54,350 bases of DNA from VRUE01 sp036525295 (GCA_036525295.1 DATDAQ010000081.1:1-54350), one strand, 5' to 3'; counted from the first letter of the stretch, positions 16,381 through 25,297 are shown. Translations and numbers: made by a program. The notes: a model not told the origin generated them from the sequence alone.

Positions 16381-16420
16381 TTAATGCGGGCGACCGTTCG
16401 AATCGACATACTGCCGCGCC

Positions 16421-17470
16421 GTGAGCGCGACTCCGGAACTCCTCGACAAGCTCCTCCGCGTCCCCGCGCCCTCTGGCTACGAGACACCCGCGGCCGCCGT
16501 CTGGCGCGACGAGGCCTCTTTCGCCTCGCTCTCGACCGACGGCATCGGCTCCTCCGTCGCCCGTATCGGCGAGGGCTCGCCTCTCCTGGCCGTGGTCGGC
16601 CACATCGATGAGATCGGCCTGGTCGTCCGCCACATCGACGAGAAGGGCTTCCTCTGGTTCGCGCCGATCGGAGGCTGGGACCCGCAGATCCTGGTCGGTC
16701 AGCGGGTCGAGATCCAGGGAAAGAGCGGACCCGTGCTCGGGGTCGTCGGACGCAAGCCGCTGCACCTTCTCGACGCCGAAGCGCGCAAGAAGGTGGTCGA
16801 GTTGAAGGGCCTGCACATCGACGTCGGCGCTGCCGATCGCGAGGAGGCCGCCGAGCTGGTCCGTGTCGGCGACCCGGTGGTGATCGCCAGCGAGCCCCAG
16901 CGCCTCGCCGGCTCTCGCACGATCTCCCGCTCGATGGACAACCGGCTCGGCGCCTACGTCGCGCTGGAGGCGCTGCGCCGCTGCCACGAGCGCGACTCGC
17001 TGAGCGGCAGCTTCGCGGCGATCGCCGCCGTTCAGGAGGAGATCGGCCTCTTCGGCGCCCGCACCTCGGCCTTTGCCGTGGAGCCGGACCTGGCCGTGGT
17101 CATCGACGTCACCCACGCCACCGACGCGCCCGGCATCGACGAGAAGGAGCTGGGCACCCACACGCTCGGCTCCGGGCCGGTGATCTTCCGCGGCTCCACC
17201 CTCTCCCCCAAAGTCTTCGAGCTGCTGGTCGAGACTGCCGAGGAGGCCGGGATCGAGCACACGCTCGGCGCCTCCGGCAACTCGACCGGCACCGACGCCG
17301 ACGCCGTCCAGTTTGCCCGCTCGGGCATCCCCACGGGCCTCGTCGAGATCCCGCTGCGCTACATGCACTCCCCGGTCGAGATGGTCGACCTGGACGACGT
17401 TGAGGCGACCGTAGAGCTGATCGCGGCCTTCGCCGCGCGAATCGACGACAGCATCGACCTCAGCCGCTGA
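16421..17470 (+). CDS. M42-family metallo-aminopeptidase
   Basis: A 349-residue dizinc aminopeptidase of family M42 (tetrahedral TET-type and glucanase-annotated members). Metal and catalytic positions are visible: His in VVGHIDEIG, bridging Asp in SMDNRLG, the catalytic Glu pair in QEEIG, Asp in VIDVTHA and the final His in RYMHSPVEM. These cytoplasmic enzymes degrade short peptides. It starts on GTG. Immediately downstream is a conserved stem-loop element (17482-17561) shared with the hisS upstream region. Confidence 0.9.
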   Translation: MSATPELLDKLLRVPAPSGYETPAAAVWRDEASFASLSTDGIGSSVARIGEGSPLLAVVGHIDEIGLVVRHIDEKGFLWFAPIGGWDPQILVGQRVEIQGKSGPVLGVVGRKPLHLLDAEARKKVVELKGLHIDVGAADREEAAELVRVGDPVVIASEPQRLAGSRTISRSMDNRLGAYVALEALRRCHERDSLSGSFAAIAAVQEEIGLFGARTSAFAVEPDLAVVIDVTHATDAPGIDEKELGTHTLGSGPVIFRGSTLSPKVFELLVETAEEAGIEHTLGASGNSTGTDADAVQFARSGIPTGLVEIPLRYMHSPVEMVDLDDVEATVELIAAFAARIDDSIDLSR

Positions 17471-17481
17471 AGCTGCGGCCA

Positions 17482-17561
17482 CAGGGGTCGCCAGACAAGG
17501 ACGCAGGGAGCGAAGCGTGCTCTGCACGTGAGCGACCGAGGACGCCGTATGGCGACCCCTG
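17482..17561 (+). other. Structured GGACGC element, copy 1
   Basis: A perfect 12-bp outer stem (17482-17493, CAGGGGTCGCCA, with 17550-17561) encloses CAAGGACGCAGGGAG (17496-17510). An inner CGTGC-TCT-GCACG hairpin (17516-17528) and GAGGACGCCG (17538-17547) complete it. The same two boxes with the same spacing, but a different inner hairpin, occur at 36128-36181. It lies exactly between two convergent genes. It has no U-tract, so simple termination is unlikely. The strand of action is not known; the plus strand is given because its internal loops are purine-rich. Confidence 0.55.
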
Positions 17562-17567
17562 GAGCCG

Positions 17568-18656
17568 TCAGTTCGACATGAAGACCATGTCGCGGCCATT
17601 GGCCTTCGCCGAGTAAAGAGCGGCGTCGGCCCTTGCGACCAGGTCGTCTGTGTTGACCACGTCGGACTTGGAGACCGCGGCGCCGATGCTGATCGTCACT
17701 CCCACCCCGACCGGGCGCCGTGCGCGCACCGCCTTGCGCAGGCGCTCGGCAACCGCGGCCGCGTCCTTCTTGCTGGCGCCGGGCAGGACGACGAGGATCT
17801 CCTCGCCGCCGATCCTGTAGATCGAGTCGCCGGCGCGCAGAACAGAGCGCATCGTGTAGGCGACGTCCTGCAGGACCTTGTCGCCGGCGGCGTGTCCGAG
17901 CTGATCGTTGACCCGCTTGAAGTGATCGAGATCGCAGAGCAGCAGAGCGTGTGAGAGTCCCTCCCCCTCGCTGCTTGGCTGGCCGTCGAGCTCGGAAAGG
18001 CGCTGCTCCAGCGCATTGCGGTTAAAAAGACCGGTCAGCGGATCGAGGGTCGAGCTGCGCCGGTGGGCGCGGTCGGACTCGACCAGGGCGCCGGAGAGGA
18101 TCACCGTGCTGAGTATCAACGCCGCAGCCGCGATCACCTCTTTGTGGTGCTCTGAAGCCGTCGCCTGGTCCAGTCCAAAGGTGCCGACGAGCAGCAGGGC
18201 CAAGATGTACGCGGTGCCGAGGGCCACCCCGCGTGGAGAGAATCGCGCTCCAAGCGTTACCGCGGGCAGCGCGAACCACATTAGGACCGGGCTGTCGGCG
18301 CCGCCGGTCGTGACGACCGCGTCGGCGAGGAACAGCGGCAGGATTCCCCAGGCCGTGGCAGCCCAGAGACCGGGGTGACTGCTGTTCTGCATGAAGTGGT
18401 CGGCGATCGTGAACCCTGCGAGGCCAGCCGTGAGCGGGATAACCCACCACCAGCCGATCTCCGAGGAGACCGAGACCAGCGCCAGGGCGAGGATCGCGAA
18501 GCAGCCGGTCCTGTAAGGGCGCAGCCGTACCTGCATGTCGAGCAAGCGCTCGCGACGGGCGTTGTCGCGGATTTCCGCCAGCGAATCCGACTGCCGCAAG
18601 AGGTCCGTGTCGGCGGGAGCACGCAGGGCACTCGCGATCTTGGCGCTTGCGATCAC
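17568..18656 (-). CDS. Membrane diguanylate cyclase (GGDEF)
   Basis: The N-terminal half has about five hydrophobic segments (starting near RTGCFAILALALVSV). The C-terminal half is a GGDEF domain making c-di-GMP from two GTP. The signature is GGEEI (about residue 282). An inhibitory I-site, RAGD, lies exactly five residues upstream, so product inhibition is expected. The long open frame begins inside pepQ. GTG 18656 is the first sensible start after the pepQ stop, but the exact start is uncertain. No EAL partner or c-di-GMP receptor is visible in the window. Confidence 0.85.
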   Translation of the reverse strand: MIASAKIASALRAPADTDLLRQSDSLAEIRDNARRERLLDMQVRLRPYRTGCFAILALALVSVSSEIGWWWVIPLTAGLAGFTIADHFMQNSSHPGLWAATAWGILPLFLADAVVTTGGADSPVLMWFALPAVTLGARFSPRGVALGTAYILALLLVGTFGLDQATASEHHKEVIAAAALILSTVILSGALVESDRAHRRSSTLDPLTGLFNRNALEQRLSELDGQPSSEGEGLSHALLLCDLDHFKRVNDQLGHAAGDKVLQDVAYTMRSVLRAGDSIYRIGGEEILVVLPGASKKDAAAVAERLRKAVRARRPVGVGVTISIGAAVSKSDVVNTDDLVARADAALYSAKANGRDMVFMSN

Positions 18657-18732
18657 GCGGTGACATCGGCTTCTCGACGCTACTACTTGAAACTGGCAGC
18701 GAGTCTCGCCTAAACGTCTTGTCTGCGCTGCG

Positions 18733-19794
18733 CTACTCGACGAGCTGCAGCTCCTTTGGCAGGCCGCTGAGATTGCGGTGGCCGTCCGAGGTGACGACGA
18801 CCAGGTCCTCGATACGCACACCGAGCTCGCCAGGCAGGTAGATCCCGGGCTCGACCGTCACCACCTCGCCGGCCTGGAGCACGTCCTCCGAGCGTGGCGA
18901 GACGCGTGGCTCCTCGTGCACCTCGAGGCCGACCCCGTGGCCGAGGCCGTGGCCGAACCGCTCGCCGTGCCCGGCGGCTGCGATCCGCTCGCGGGCGACG
19001 GCGTCGAGGGCCTCGGCGGATGCCCCGGCGCGAACGGCGGCGAGGGCCGCCTCCTGCGCCTCGCGCACGACCTCGTACACCTCCCGGCCGCGCCCGTCGG
19101 GCTCGCCTGTCGCGAAGGTGCGGGTGCCGTCGGAGCAGTAGCCATCGAGCTTCGCACCCATGTCGAAGACGACCAGCTCGCCACGGCCGATCTCGCGCTC
19201 GCCCGGCTCGGCATGCGGCAGGGCGCCGTTCGGCCCTGCGGCAACGATCACGGGGAAGGAGGGCTCGGCCCCGTGCTCGCGCATCCGTGCTTCGGCGGCG
19301 CGGGCGACGTCCAGCTCGGTGCGTCCCGTCAGCCCATCCTCCAACGCCCGGCGCCAGACCTTGTCGGCAAGCTCGGAGGCGGCGGCGATCGCAGCCAGCT
19401 CGGCCTCGTCCTTGACCCGGCGCAGCTTCTCGACCGTCCCCCCCGCCCCCTCCAGAGCGACGCCATCGGGCAGTTTTTCCTCGAGCTTGTACAGCGCGCG
19501 AACGGCCATCTGCTGGTCCTCGAAGCCGGTCCGCCCAGCCAGGTGGGCGGCGATCCCGCCGAGCCAGTCGTCCTTGACCGTGATCACCTCCCAGCCCTCG
19601 ATCTCGGCCTCCGCGCGCTCGGTGTAGCGGAAGTCGGTGAAGAAGAGGCGCGCCTCGCCACCGCAGACGCAGGCCCCGTTGGTGCCGCCGAAGCCGGTCA
19701 GGTAGCGGACGTTGACCAGGTCGGTGACGAGCAGGCGGTCGAGCTCACGCTCGGCGACGAGTGCCGCGAGACGGTCTCCCCGGGATCCGGTCAA
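18733..19794 (-). CDS. pepQ: Xaa-Pro dipeptidase/aminopeptidase (M24)
   Basis: A 353-residue M24 metallopeptidase cleaving Xaa-Pro bonds. After an N-terminal creatinase-like domain (LLVTDLVNVRYLTGF), the pita-bread domain shows the metal ligands. These are two Asp (VVFDMGAKLDGYCSDGTRTF region), His (HGLGHGVGLEVHE), Glu (TVEPGIYLPG) and Glu (VRIEDLVVV). TTG 19794 overlaps the aroQ stop as TTGA and gives the standard N-terminus. Adjacent aroQ-pepQ is common in actinobacteria and firmicutes, usually followed by efp. Confidence 0.92.
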   Translation of the reverse strand: MTGSRGDRLAALVAERELDRLLVTDLVNVRYLTGFGGTNGACVCGGEARLFFTDFRYTERAEAEIEGWEVITVKDDWLGGIAAHLAGRTGFEDQQMAVRALYKLEEKLPDGVALEGAGGTVEKLRRVKDEAELAAIAAASELADKVWRRALEDGLTGRTELDVARAAEARMREHGAEPSFPVIVAAGPNGALPHAEPGEREIGRGELVVFDMGAKLDGYCSDGTRTFATGEPDGRGREVYEVVREAQEAALAAVRAGASAEALDAVARERIAAAGHGERFGHGLGHGVGLEVHEEPRVSPRSEDVLQAGEVVTVEPGIYLPGELGVRIEDLVVVTSDGHRNLSGLPKELQLVE

Positions 19795-20249
19795 GGGGCG
19801 CCCGCGCCGAGCTCGGTCGCGAGCAGCTCGAGCGCGTCGCGGTAGCCGTCGGGGCCCTTGCCGGAGATCTTCGCCAGCACCAGCCCGTCGAAGACCGAGA
19901 GCTTGCGCCACTCGTCGCGGGCCTCGACGTCGGAGAGGTGAACCTCGACCGCGGGCAGGCGGGCAACATCCAGCGCATCGGCGATTGCCCGGCTGTAGTG
20001 CGACCAGGCGCCGGCATTGACGAGCGTGGCGTCGGCCAGCTCCGGTATCCGGTGCAGGTACTCGACGAACTCACCCTCGGAGTTGGTCTGGAAGAAGATC
20101 GCTTCAAGGCCCAGCTCGCGGGCCCAGCCGCCGACCTTGCGCTCCAACTCCGCGAGCGAGAGGCCGCCGTAGACCCCGGGGTCGCGGCGCTCGAGGATGT
20201 CGAAGTTGACGCCGTGCAGAACGGCGACGCGGTTGTGGGCGGTGGTCAT
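19791..20249 (-). CDS. aroQ: 3-dehydroquinate dehydratase, type II
   Basis: Third step of the shikimate pathway. At 152 residues it matches dodecameric type II enzymes. The active-site loop ERRDPGVYGG holds the Arg and catalytic Tyr. TNSEGEFVEYLH, NAGAWSHYS and VEVHLSD with a following Arg are the other family motifs. The first motif reads HGVNFDIL rather than the common NGPNLNLL, a variation I associate with this actinobacterial group. ATG 20249 overlaps the aroKB stop. Confidence 0.93.
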   Translation of the reverse strand: MTTAHNRVAVLHGVNFDILERRDPGVYGGLSLAELERKVGGWARELGLEAIFFQTNSEGEFVEYLHRIPELADATLVNAGAWSHYSRAIADALDVARLPAVEVHLSDVEARDEWRKLSVFDGLVLAKISGKGPDGYRDALELLATELGAGAP

Positions 20250-21799
20250 CGGATCAGCTCCTCCACGGCTGCGCGGACCTTAGCCGGATCGACCAACTCT
20301 CCCGTGCGGGGCTCGCCCGGCTCGCTCAAGAGCACGAAGCCAACCCCCGCAGCGGTGCGCTTCTTGTCCCGCTGAAGCGCGGCAACTACGTCGGTCGCTC
20401 CCCAGACCGGAGCCTCTCCGAGGTCCACCGGGAGACCGTGCCGACGCAGTATTTCCTCCACCTCGTCGCGCAACGCGCCGGCCTCCGAGAGGCGCAACGC
20501 AGCCAGCAGCCCCAGGCCGATTGCCTCGCCGTGGCGGTAGCGCTCGTAACGGGTCACCGCCTCGATCGCATGGCCAACGGTGTGACCGAGGTTGAGGCGC
20601 TCGCGAATACCTGAATCTCTCTCGTCCGCGGCGACGATTCCGCACTTGTAGCGGGCACAATCGAAAATCACGTCACCGAGATCACCAGGCTCGATCGAAT
20701 CAATGGAGCGCACTCGCTCCCAGAGCTCCCCACCCGCCAGCAACCCGGTCTTCAGCGCCTCGACGAAGCCGGCAGCCAGCTCCTCCCGAGGCAGGCTGGT
20801 CAGGGTCGAAGTGTCAGCGATCACCGACGCCGGCAGGTGGTAGGCGCCGACGTAGTTCTTGCCCTCAGGCAGGTCGACGCCGGTCTTGCCACCGTAGGCA
20901 GAGTCGACCTGGGCGACTAGCGTGGTCGGAACCTGGACGACCGGCACCCCGCGCTGGTAGACGTGGGCGCAGAAGCCGGCAAGGTCGCCCACGACTCCGC
21001 CGCCGAGGGCGATGACATGGTCTTCCCGTGTCATCAGCACCCGGGCAAGGCGCTCCAGCACGTCCTCTGCCATGGCCATCGTCTTGGACGCCTCTCCCGG
21101 CTCGACCGGGACTCGGGCGGCCAGGGGCTCGATTCGATCGGCATAGAGAATTTCGACCGCCTTATCCGCCACGCAGAAGCGCCGTCCTTCCAACGGCCAC
21201 CAATCCCCCCCCAGCAGTCCAGGCCCGACGAACACCGGGTACTCGCCCGAGGCGCTTGCCGCCCAGAGCATCTTCGTCCCGGAGGGCATGCCGGTAAGCG
21301 CCAACAGCGACGGCATCGCACGCGCGACCACGTCGCGGTCACCCGGCGGCACGATCGCATCGGCGAGCGCCTCATAGTGCGGCAACCGCTCCTCCAGCAG
21401 GCGCGCGACGTCATCGGCGCTCGTCGCCAGCGGCCGGTCGCTACGGGCGATCCGCTCCCAAGCCTGATCGGCGCCGACCTGGAGCCAAACGACCGTGTGG
21501 CGGTCGAGCGCCTCTCGCACCCGCTCGGAGAGGACGCTGCCCCCGCCGAGCGCGATCGCTCCGCCGTCGGCCTCCTCCAGAAGCGATCCGACCACCTCGG
21601 CCTCGCGCGCGCGGAAGGCGGCCTCTCCGTCCTCCTCGAAGGCCTCCCGGATCGGCTTGCCGAGCGCTTCTTCCATCAGCGCGTCGATCTCGACCGTCTC
21701 CAGGCCCGCCTCGCGAGCCGCGGAGAGCGCCGTCGACTTCCCCGCCCCCATAAAGCCGATGAAGACGAGAGCAGGCCGCATCACCGAACGAAACGCCAT
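20246..21799 (-). CDS. aroKB: Shikimate kinase - 3-dehydroquinate synthase fusion
   Basis: One polypeptide with two shikimate-pathway activities. The N-terminal part (about 170 residues) is shikimate kinase with P-loop FIGFMGAGKST and the LGGGSVL substrate motif. The C-terminal part (about 340 residues) is dehydroquinate synthase. It has ALGGGVVGDLAGF for NAD, AQVDSAYGGKTG, and metal ligands around RLNLGHTVGHAIE and RHGEAIGLG. These are steps 5 and 2 of the pathway. Starts ATG 21799 or ATG 21781 are both possible. The first lies inside a 41-bp repeat shared with another gene. The frame also continues upstream into aroC, which I do not use. Confidence 0.93.
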   Translation of the reverse strand: MAFRSVMRPALVFIGFMGAGKSTALSAAREAGLETVEIDALMEEALGKPIREAFEEDGEAAFRAREAEVVGSLLEEADGGAIALGGGSVLSERVREALDRHTVVWLQVGADQAWERIARSDRPLATSADDVARLLEERLPHYEALADAIVPPGDRDVVARAMPSLLALTGMPSGTKMLWAASASGEYPVFVGPGLLGGDWWPLEGRRFCVADKAVEILYADRIEPLAARVPVEPGEASKTMAMAEDVLERLARVLMTREDHVIALGGGVVGDLAGFCAHVYQRGVPVVQVPTTLVAQVDSAYGGKTGVDLPEGKNYVGAYHLPASVIADTSTLTSLPREELAAGFVEALKTGLLAGGELWERVRSIDSIEPGDLGDVIFDCARYKCGIVAADERDSGIRERLNLGHTVGHAIEAVTRYERYRHGEAIGLGLLAALRLSEAGALRDEVEEILRRHGLPVDLGEAPVWGATDVVAALQRDKKRTAAGVGFVLLSEPGEPRTGELVDPAKVRAAVEELIR

Positions 21800-21823
21800 T
21801 TTCCCATGCATGACATGGAAAAT
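21783..21823 (-). repeat. 41-bp start-region repeat, copy A
   Basis: Matches 32405-32445 at 35 of 41 positions without gaps and in the same orientation, at the start of a second, unrelated gene. It contains the dyad TTTTCCATG-TCATG-CATGGGAAAA (minus strand). It would encode a shared HVM-GK-A-RSV peptide in the open frame of both genes. Confidence 0.75.
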
Positions 21824-21830
21824 CGCGACC

Positions 21831-22997
21831 TCATCCTCGGAAATCGATGCGCTGCTTGTAGGCCTCGACCGCGGCGAGCACGTCGTCGATGTGGTCGCCA
21901 CCGAACTTCTCGCGGTAGGCACGGGCCAGGGCGAGGCAGACCATCGCCTCGGCGACGACCGCGGCCGCCGGCACCACGGTCGAGTCGGTGCGCTCGCGCA
22001 GCGCCTGGGCCGGCTCCTTGGTCTCGGTGTCGACCGAGCGCAGCGGCTTGGTCAGGGTCGAGATCGGCTTGATCGCGGCGCGCACGGAGAGTGGCAGACC
22101 GTTGGTCATCCCGCCCTCGAGGCCGCCCGCGTGGTTGGTCTCGCGAAAGTAGCCGCGCTCCTGCGACCAGAAGATCTCGTCGTGGGCCTCGGAGCCGGGG
22201 CGGCCGGCGACGTCCCACGCTTCCCCGATCGAGACCCCCTTGACCGACTGGATCGAGGCGACGGCGCCGGCGAGGCGGCCGTCGAGGCGGTCTTCCCATG
22301 AGATATGAGAGCCGAGACCTGGGACGAGGCCGAAGGCGCGCACCTCGAAGGTGCCGCCGAGGCTCTCGTTGGCCTTGCGCAGGCGGTTGATCTCCTCGAC
22401 CATCGCCGCGCTGGCATCGGGGTCGAGGCATCGCACCGGGTCCTCGTCGACGGCAGCGAAATCCCCGGGGCCGAGGTCTGCCTGCTCGGGGGCGGTCACG
22501 GAGGCGATCTGGGTGACGTGGCTGTGGACGCTGACGCCGAGAGCCGCGAGGAACCCGCGGGCGATCGAGCCGGCTGCCACGCGGGCGGCGGTCTCGCGGG
22601 CGCTGGCGCGCTCGAGCACGTTGCGGATGTCGTCGTGGCCGTACTTCTGGGCACCGACCAGGTCGGCGTGCCCCGGCCGGGGCAGGTGGACCTCGTCGAC
22701 CTCGGCCTCGACCGGCCAGGGGCTCATCCGCTCCTCCCAGTTGGCGTAGTCGCGATTGGCGACGAGGACGGCGATCGGGCTGCCGAGCGTGCGGCCGTGG
22801 CGCAAGCCGGAGCGGACCTCGACGGTGTCGGTCTCGATCTTCATCCGCCCACCGCGGCCGTGGCCGAGCTGGCGCCGTGCCATGTCACGGTCGAGCGTCT
22901 CGCGGTCGAGCTCGAGGCCGGCCGGCACCCCCTCGACGATCGCGACGAGCCCCGGCCCGTGCGACTCGCCCGCAGTCGTGAATCGAAACCCGCTCAT
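21831..22997 (-). CDS. aroC: Chorismate synthase
   Basis: FMN-dependent last step of the common aromatic pathway (EPSP to chorismate), 388 residues. Family signatures are the N-terminal TAGESHGPGLVAIVEGVPAGL, the RRQLGHGRGGRM basic loop and RASARETAARVAAG. C-terminal motifs include HAGGLEGGMTNG and RSVDTETKEP. It is flanked by aroE and aroKB on the same strand, so most of the shikimate pathway is one operon. Confidence 0.96.
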   Translation of the reverse strand: MSGFRFTTAGESHGPGLVAIVEGVPAGLELDRETLDRDMARRQLGHGRGGRMKIETDTVEVRSGLRHGRTLGSPIAVLVANRDYANWEERMSPWPVEAEVDEVHLPRPGHADLVGAQKYGHDDIRNVLERASARETAARVAAGSIARGFLAALGVSVHSHVTQIASVTAPEQADLGPGDFAAVDEDPVRCLDPDASAAMVEEINRLRKANESLGGTFEVRAFGLVPGLGSHISWEDRLDGRLAGAVASIQSVKGVSIGEAWDVAGRPGSEAHDEIFWSQERGYFRETNHAGGLEGGMTNGLPLSVRAAIKPISTLTKPLRSVDTETKEPAQALRERTDSTVVPAAAVVAEAMVCLALARAYREKFGGDHIDDVLAAVEAYKQRIDFRG

Positions 22998-23042
22998 CAG
23001 GCCGTCAAGGCTATCGGCGCGACGCCCAGGGAGCCCCGGCGA

Positions 23043-23090
23043 CTGACTTCGTCTTTTTGGGCGCTATATCGACCATAAAGGCGAAGTCAG
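23043..23090. other. 14-bp inverted repeat overlapping the aroE stop codon
   Basis: CTGACTTCGTCTTT (23043-23056) pairs with 23077-23090 over 14 positions (one G-U) around a 20-base loop. It spans the aroE stop and most of the aroE-aroC gap. There is no U-tract on either strand, so it may be a processing or translational control site rather than a terminator. Confidence 0.55.
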
Positions 23091-23878
23091 CCTCGAATGG
23101 CGGCGCGCATAGTGTCGAGAGGGGGCTTGCGGCCGGTCCAGATCTCGAAGGAGAGGGCGCCCTGCTGGACGAGGATCTCCAGGCCGTCGACGGTGGTGGC
23201 GCCGGATGCCTGGGCGGCACGCAGGAGCGCGGTCGGCTCGGTGCCGTAGACCATGTCGACGACGTCCTGACCGGCGCTGAACCCATCCGGGTCGAGGGGC
23301 AGCTCTGCGAACGGGTCCTCGCCGCCCAGGCCGACCGCGGTCGAGTTGACGATCAGGTCGAACGCGCCCTGGTCCGGCTCGGCGACGGGATCGCCCCCCA
23401 GTTCCTCGCAGAGATTGCGCGAGCGCAGCCCGGTGCGGTTCCAGACAGCCACTTGGGCGCCCTCGCGCAACAGGGCCCAGACGACGGCGCGAGCCGCGCC
23501 GCCGGCGCCGAGCACGAGCGCCCGCTTGCCGGCCGGCGAACCCGGCAGCGCGCGCAGCAGCCCCTCGGCGTCGGTGTTCTCGGCGCGGATCTCGCCCTCC
23601 GTGAAGACCAACGTATTGGCGGCACCGATCTCACGGGCCGCCTCGGAGAGCTCGTCGGCGAGGGCAAGTGCGGCCCCCTTGTGGGGCACGGTGACGTTCG
23701 CCCCCACGAACCCTTCGCCCGGCATCGCCTGCACCCGCGCTTCGAGCGCATCCGGAGCGACGTCGATCGCCTCGTAGCTCCACTCTCCTCCCAGCCCCAG
23801 CTCGGCGAGCGCCGCGTTTTGCATCGCCGGCGAGCGCGAGTGGCCGACGGGGTGCCCGAGGACGGCGAGTCGCGGCAC
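23087..23878 (-). CDS. aroE: Shikimate dehydrogenase
   Basis: NADPH-dependent reduction of 3-dehydroshikimate, 263 residues. The shikimate site shows AVLGHPVGHSRSPAMQNAAL and GANVTVPHK (catalytic Lys). The nucleotide loop is VLGAGGAARAV and the cofactor-selecting WNRT follows strand 2. GTG 23878 begins 6 bp after the mltG stop and gives the standard N-terminus; the frame upstream lies in mltG. Confidence 0.94.
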   Translation of the reverse strand: MPRLAVLGHPVGHSRSPAMQNAALAELGLGGEWSYEAIDVAPDALEARVQAMPGEGFVGANVTVPHKGAALALADELSEAAREIGAANTLVFTEGEIRAENTDAEGLLRALPGSPAGKRALVLGAGGAARAVVWALLREGAQVAVWNRTGLRSRNLCEELGGDPVAEPDQGAFDLIVNSTAVGLGGEDPFAELPLDPDGFSAGQDVVDMVYGTEPTALLRAAQASGATTVDGLEILVQQGALSFEIWTGRKPPLDTMRAAIRG

Positions 23879-23883
23879 GACCG

Positions 23884-24900
23884 CTATTCCCCGCAGCTGT
23901 CCGGCGAGTTGCCGCCGGCCGCTTCGCGGGCCGAGTTGTAGCTTTCGACGTCGCGCTGGAACTCGACTTCGCTCGAGGAGAATGCGTGCTTGCCGCAACT
24001 GCCCGGTTCGACCACGTAGAAGAGGTAGTCGACCTTGGCCGGCCGCGCCGCGGCTTCGATCGAGGCCAGGCCGGGGCTGCCGATCGGCCCCGGTGGCAGG
24101 CCCGCATTGAGCCGCGTGTTGTAGGGCGATTCGACGGCGAGCTCGGATTCGGTCAGCGGCTCGGTGTAGTTGCCGGTGGCGAAGCGGACGGTCGCGTCGA
24201 TGCCGAGCGGCATCCCTTCGCGCAGGCGGTTGTAGATCACAGCCGCGACCAGCGGGCGCTCGCTGGCGAGCTGCGCCTCCTCCTCGACCAGGGAGGCGAT
24301 CGTCACCACGTCGTACGTGGTGAGGTTCTTGGAGCGCGCGTAACTCATGTCGACCCCCTTGATCCGCCGCTTGAAGTCTTCGAGCTGCAGCTGGACCAGC
24401 GTCCTGGCCTCGGCGTGCCTTTCCAGCTCGAAGGTGTCCGGGAAGAGGAAGCCCTCGAGGCTCTCGGCTTCCTTGCCGCCGTACCTGGCGGGGTTCAGAT
24501 ACGGAGAGCGGATGCTTGCCCGTTCGTAGCTGCCGCGCAGCCCTTCGCTCCTGGCGATCTCGGCGGTCTGGCTTCGCGTGTAGCCCTCGGGGATCGTCAC
24601 CGTGATCGTCCGGATCACGACCGGCGGCGGCGCATCGTGGTTGAAGTGGCGGTAGGCGAACGCCGCGATCGCGACCACGCCGAGGACGATCGCAGCGACC
24701 CCTACAGCGATGCCGAGGCGGCGGCCGGATGAGCCGGGTGACCTCTCCTTCTTTGCCTTGGGCGGCCTCGGAGGCTTGGGCGGCTTCGGGGACCTGGGCG
24801 GATCGACCGCGGCAGGCGCTTCGCTGTCGCGCTCGGTGCGGCGGGCTTCGCGCTCACGACGCCGCTGCTCGCGTTCGGCGGCTGCGCGCTCATCGCTCAT
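23884..24900 (-). CDS. mltG: Endolytic murein transglycosylase MltG (YceG)
   Basis: A 338-residue inner-membrane peptidoglycan transglycosylase that cuts nascent glycan strands. A basic, Pro-rich cytoplasmic tail (about residues 1-60) precedes one TM helix (about 62-84). The periplasmic domain carries the catalytic-site region ASLVEEEAQLASERP and YNRLREGMPLGID. NAGLPPGPIGSPGLASIEAA is the conserved C-terminal motif. It overlaps ruvX by 11 bp; the alaS-ruvX-mltG-aroE order is well known in high-GC Gram-positives. Confidence 0.94.
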   Translation of the reverse strand: MSDERAAAEREQRRREREARRTERDSEAPAAVDPPRSPKPPKPPRPPKAKKERSPGSSGRRLGIAVGVAAIVLGVVAIAAFAYRHFNHDAPPPVVIRTITVTIPEGYTRSQTAEIARSEGLRGSYERASIRSPYLNPARYGGKEAESLEGFLFPDTFELERHAEARTLVQLQLEDFKRRIKGVDMSYARSKNLTTYDVVTIASLVEEEAQLASERPLVAAVIYNRLREGMPLGIDATVRFATGNYTEPLTESELAVESPYNTRLNAGLPPGPIGSPGLASIEAAARPAKVDYLFYVVEPGSCGKHAFSSSEVEFQRDVESYNSAREAAGGNSPDSCGE

Positions 24901-25297
24901 CGTCGCCCCCCTCGATCGCCGCGCGACCGGCTAGGTAGGCCTGGAGTAGGTGGGCGGCGGCGATCGAGTCTGGCGCCGCCGTCGCGCCTTCGCGCCTGCT
25001 CGCCTCGGCCATCCGGGTCGTCAGCCGCTCGTCGTAGGTCTCGACCGGAACGTCGAGGATCGCCTCGAGTTCCCCGCAGAAGGTCCGGGCCAGGGCCGCC
25101 TGGCTGCCTTCCTCACCGCTCAGGTGCAGCGGCAACCCGACGACGACGAGCTCGACCCCGTGCTCGGCGACGAGCTCGGCGACCGCGCGCGCCTCGGGCG
25201 GCTCGATCACCGCCATCGGCGTCGCCAGGGTCCCGCTCGGGTCGGAGATCGCACAGCCGATTCGGGCGGTGCCGTGGTCCAGCGCGAGCACGCGCAC
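24890..25297 (-). CDS. ruvX: Putative Holliday junction resolvase / pre-16S rRNA nuclease YqgF
   Basis: A 135-residue RNase H-fold protein. Conserved acidic motifs are LALDHGTARIGCAISD, VVGLPLHLSGEEGSQ and TYDERLTT. The C-terminal DSIAAAHLLQAYL completes the family pattern. YqgF is tied to 16S rRNA 5' maturation and possibly junction resolution. It lies 6 bp after alaS and overlaps mltG. Confidence 0.94.
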   Translation of the reverse strand: MRVLALDHGTARIGCAISDPSGTLATPMAVIEPPEARAVAELVAEHGVELVVVGLPLHLSGEEGSQAALARTFCGELEAILDVPVETYDERLTTRMAEASRREGATAAPDSIAAAHLLQAYLAGRAAIEGGDDER

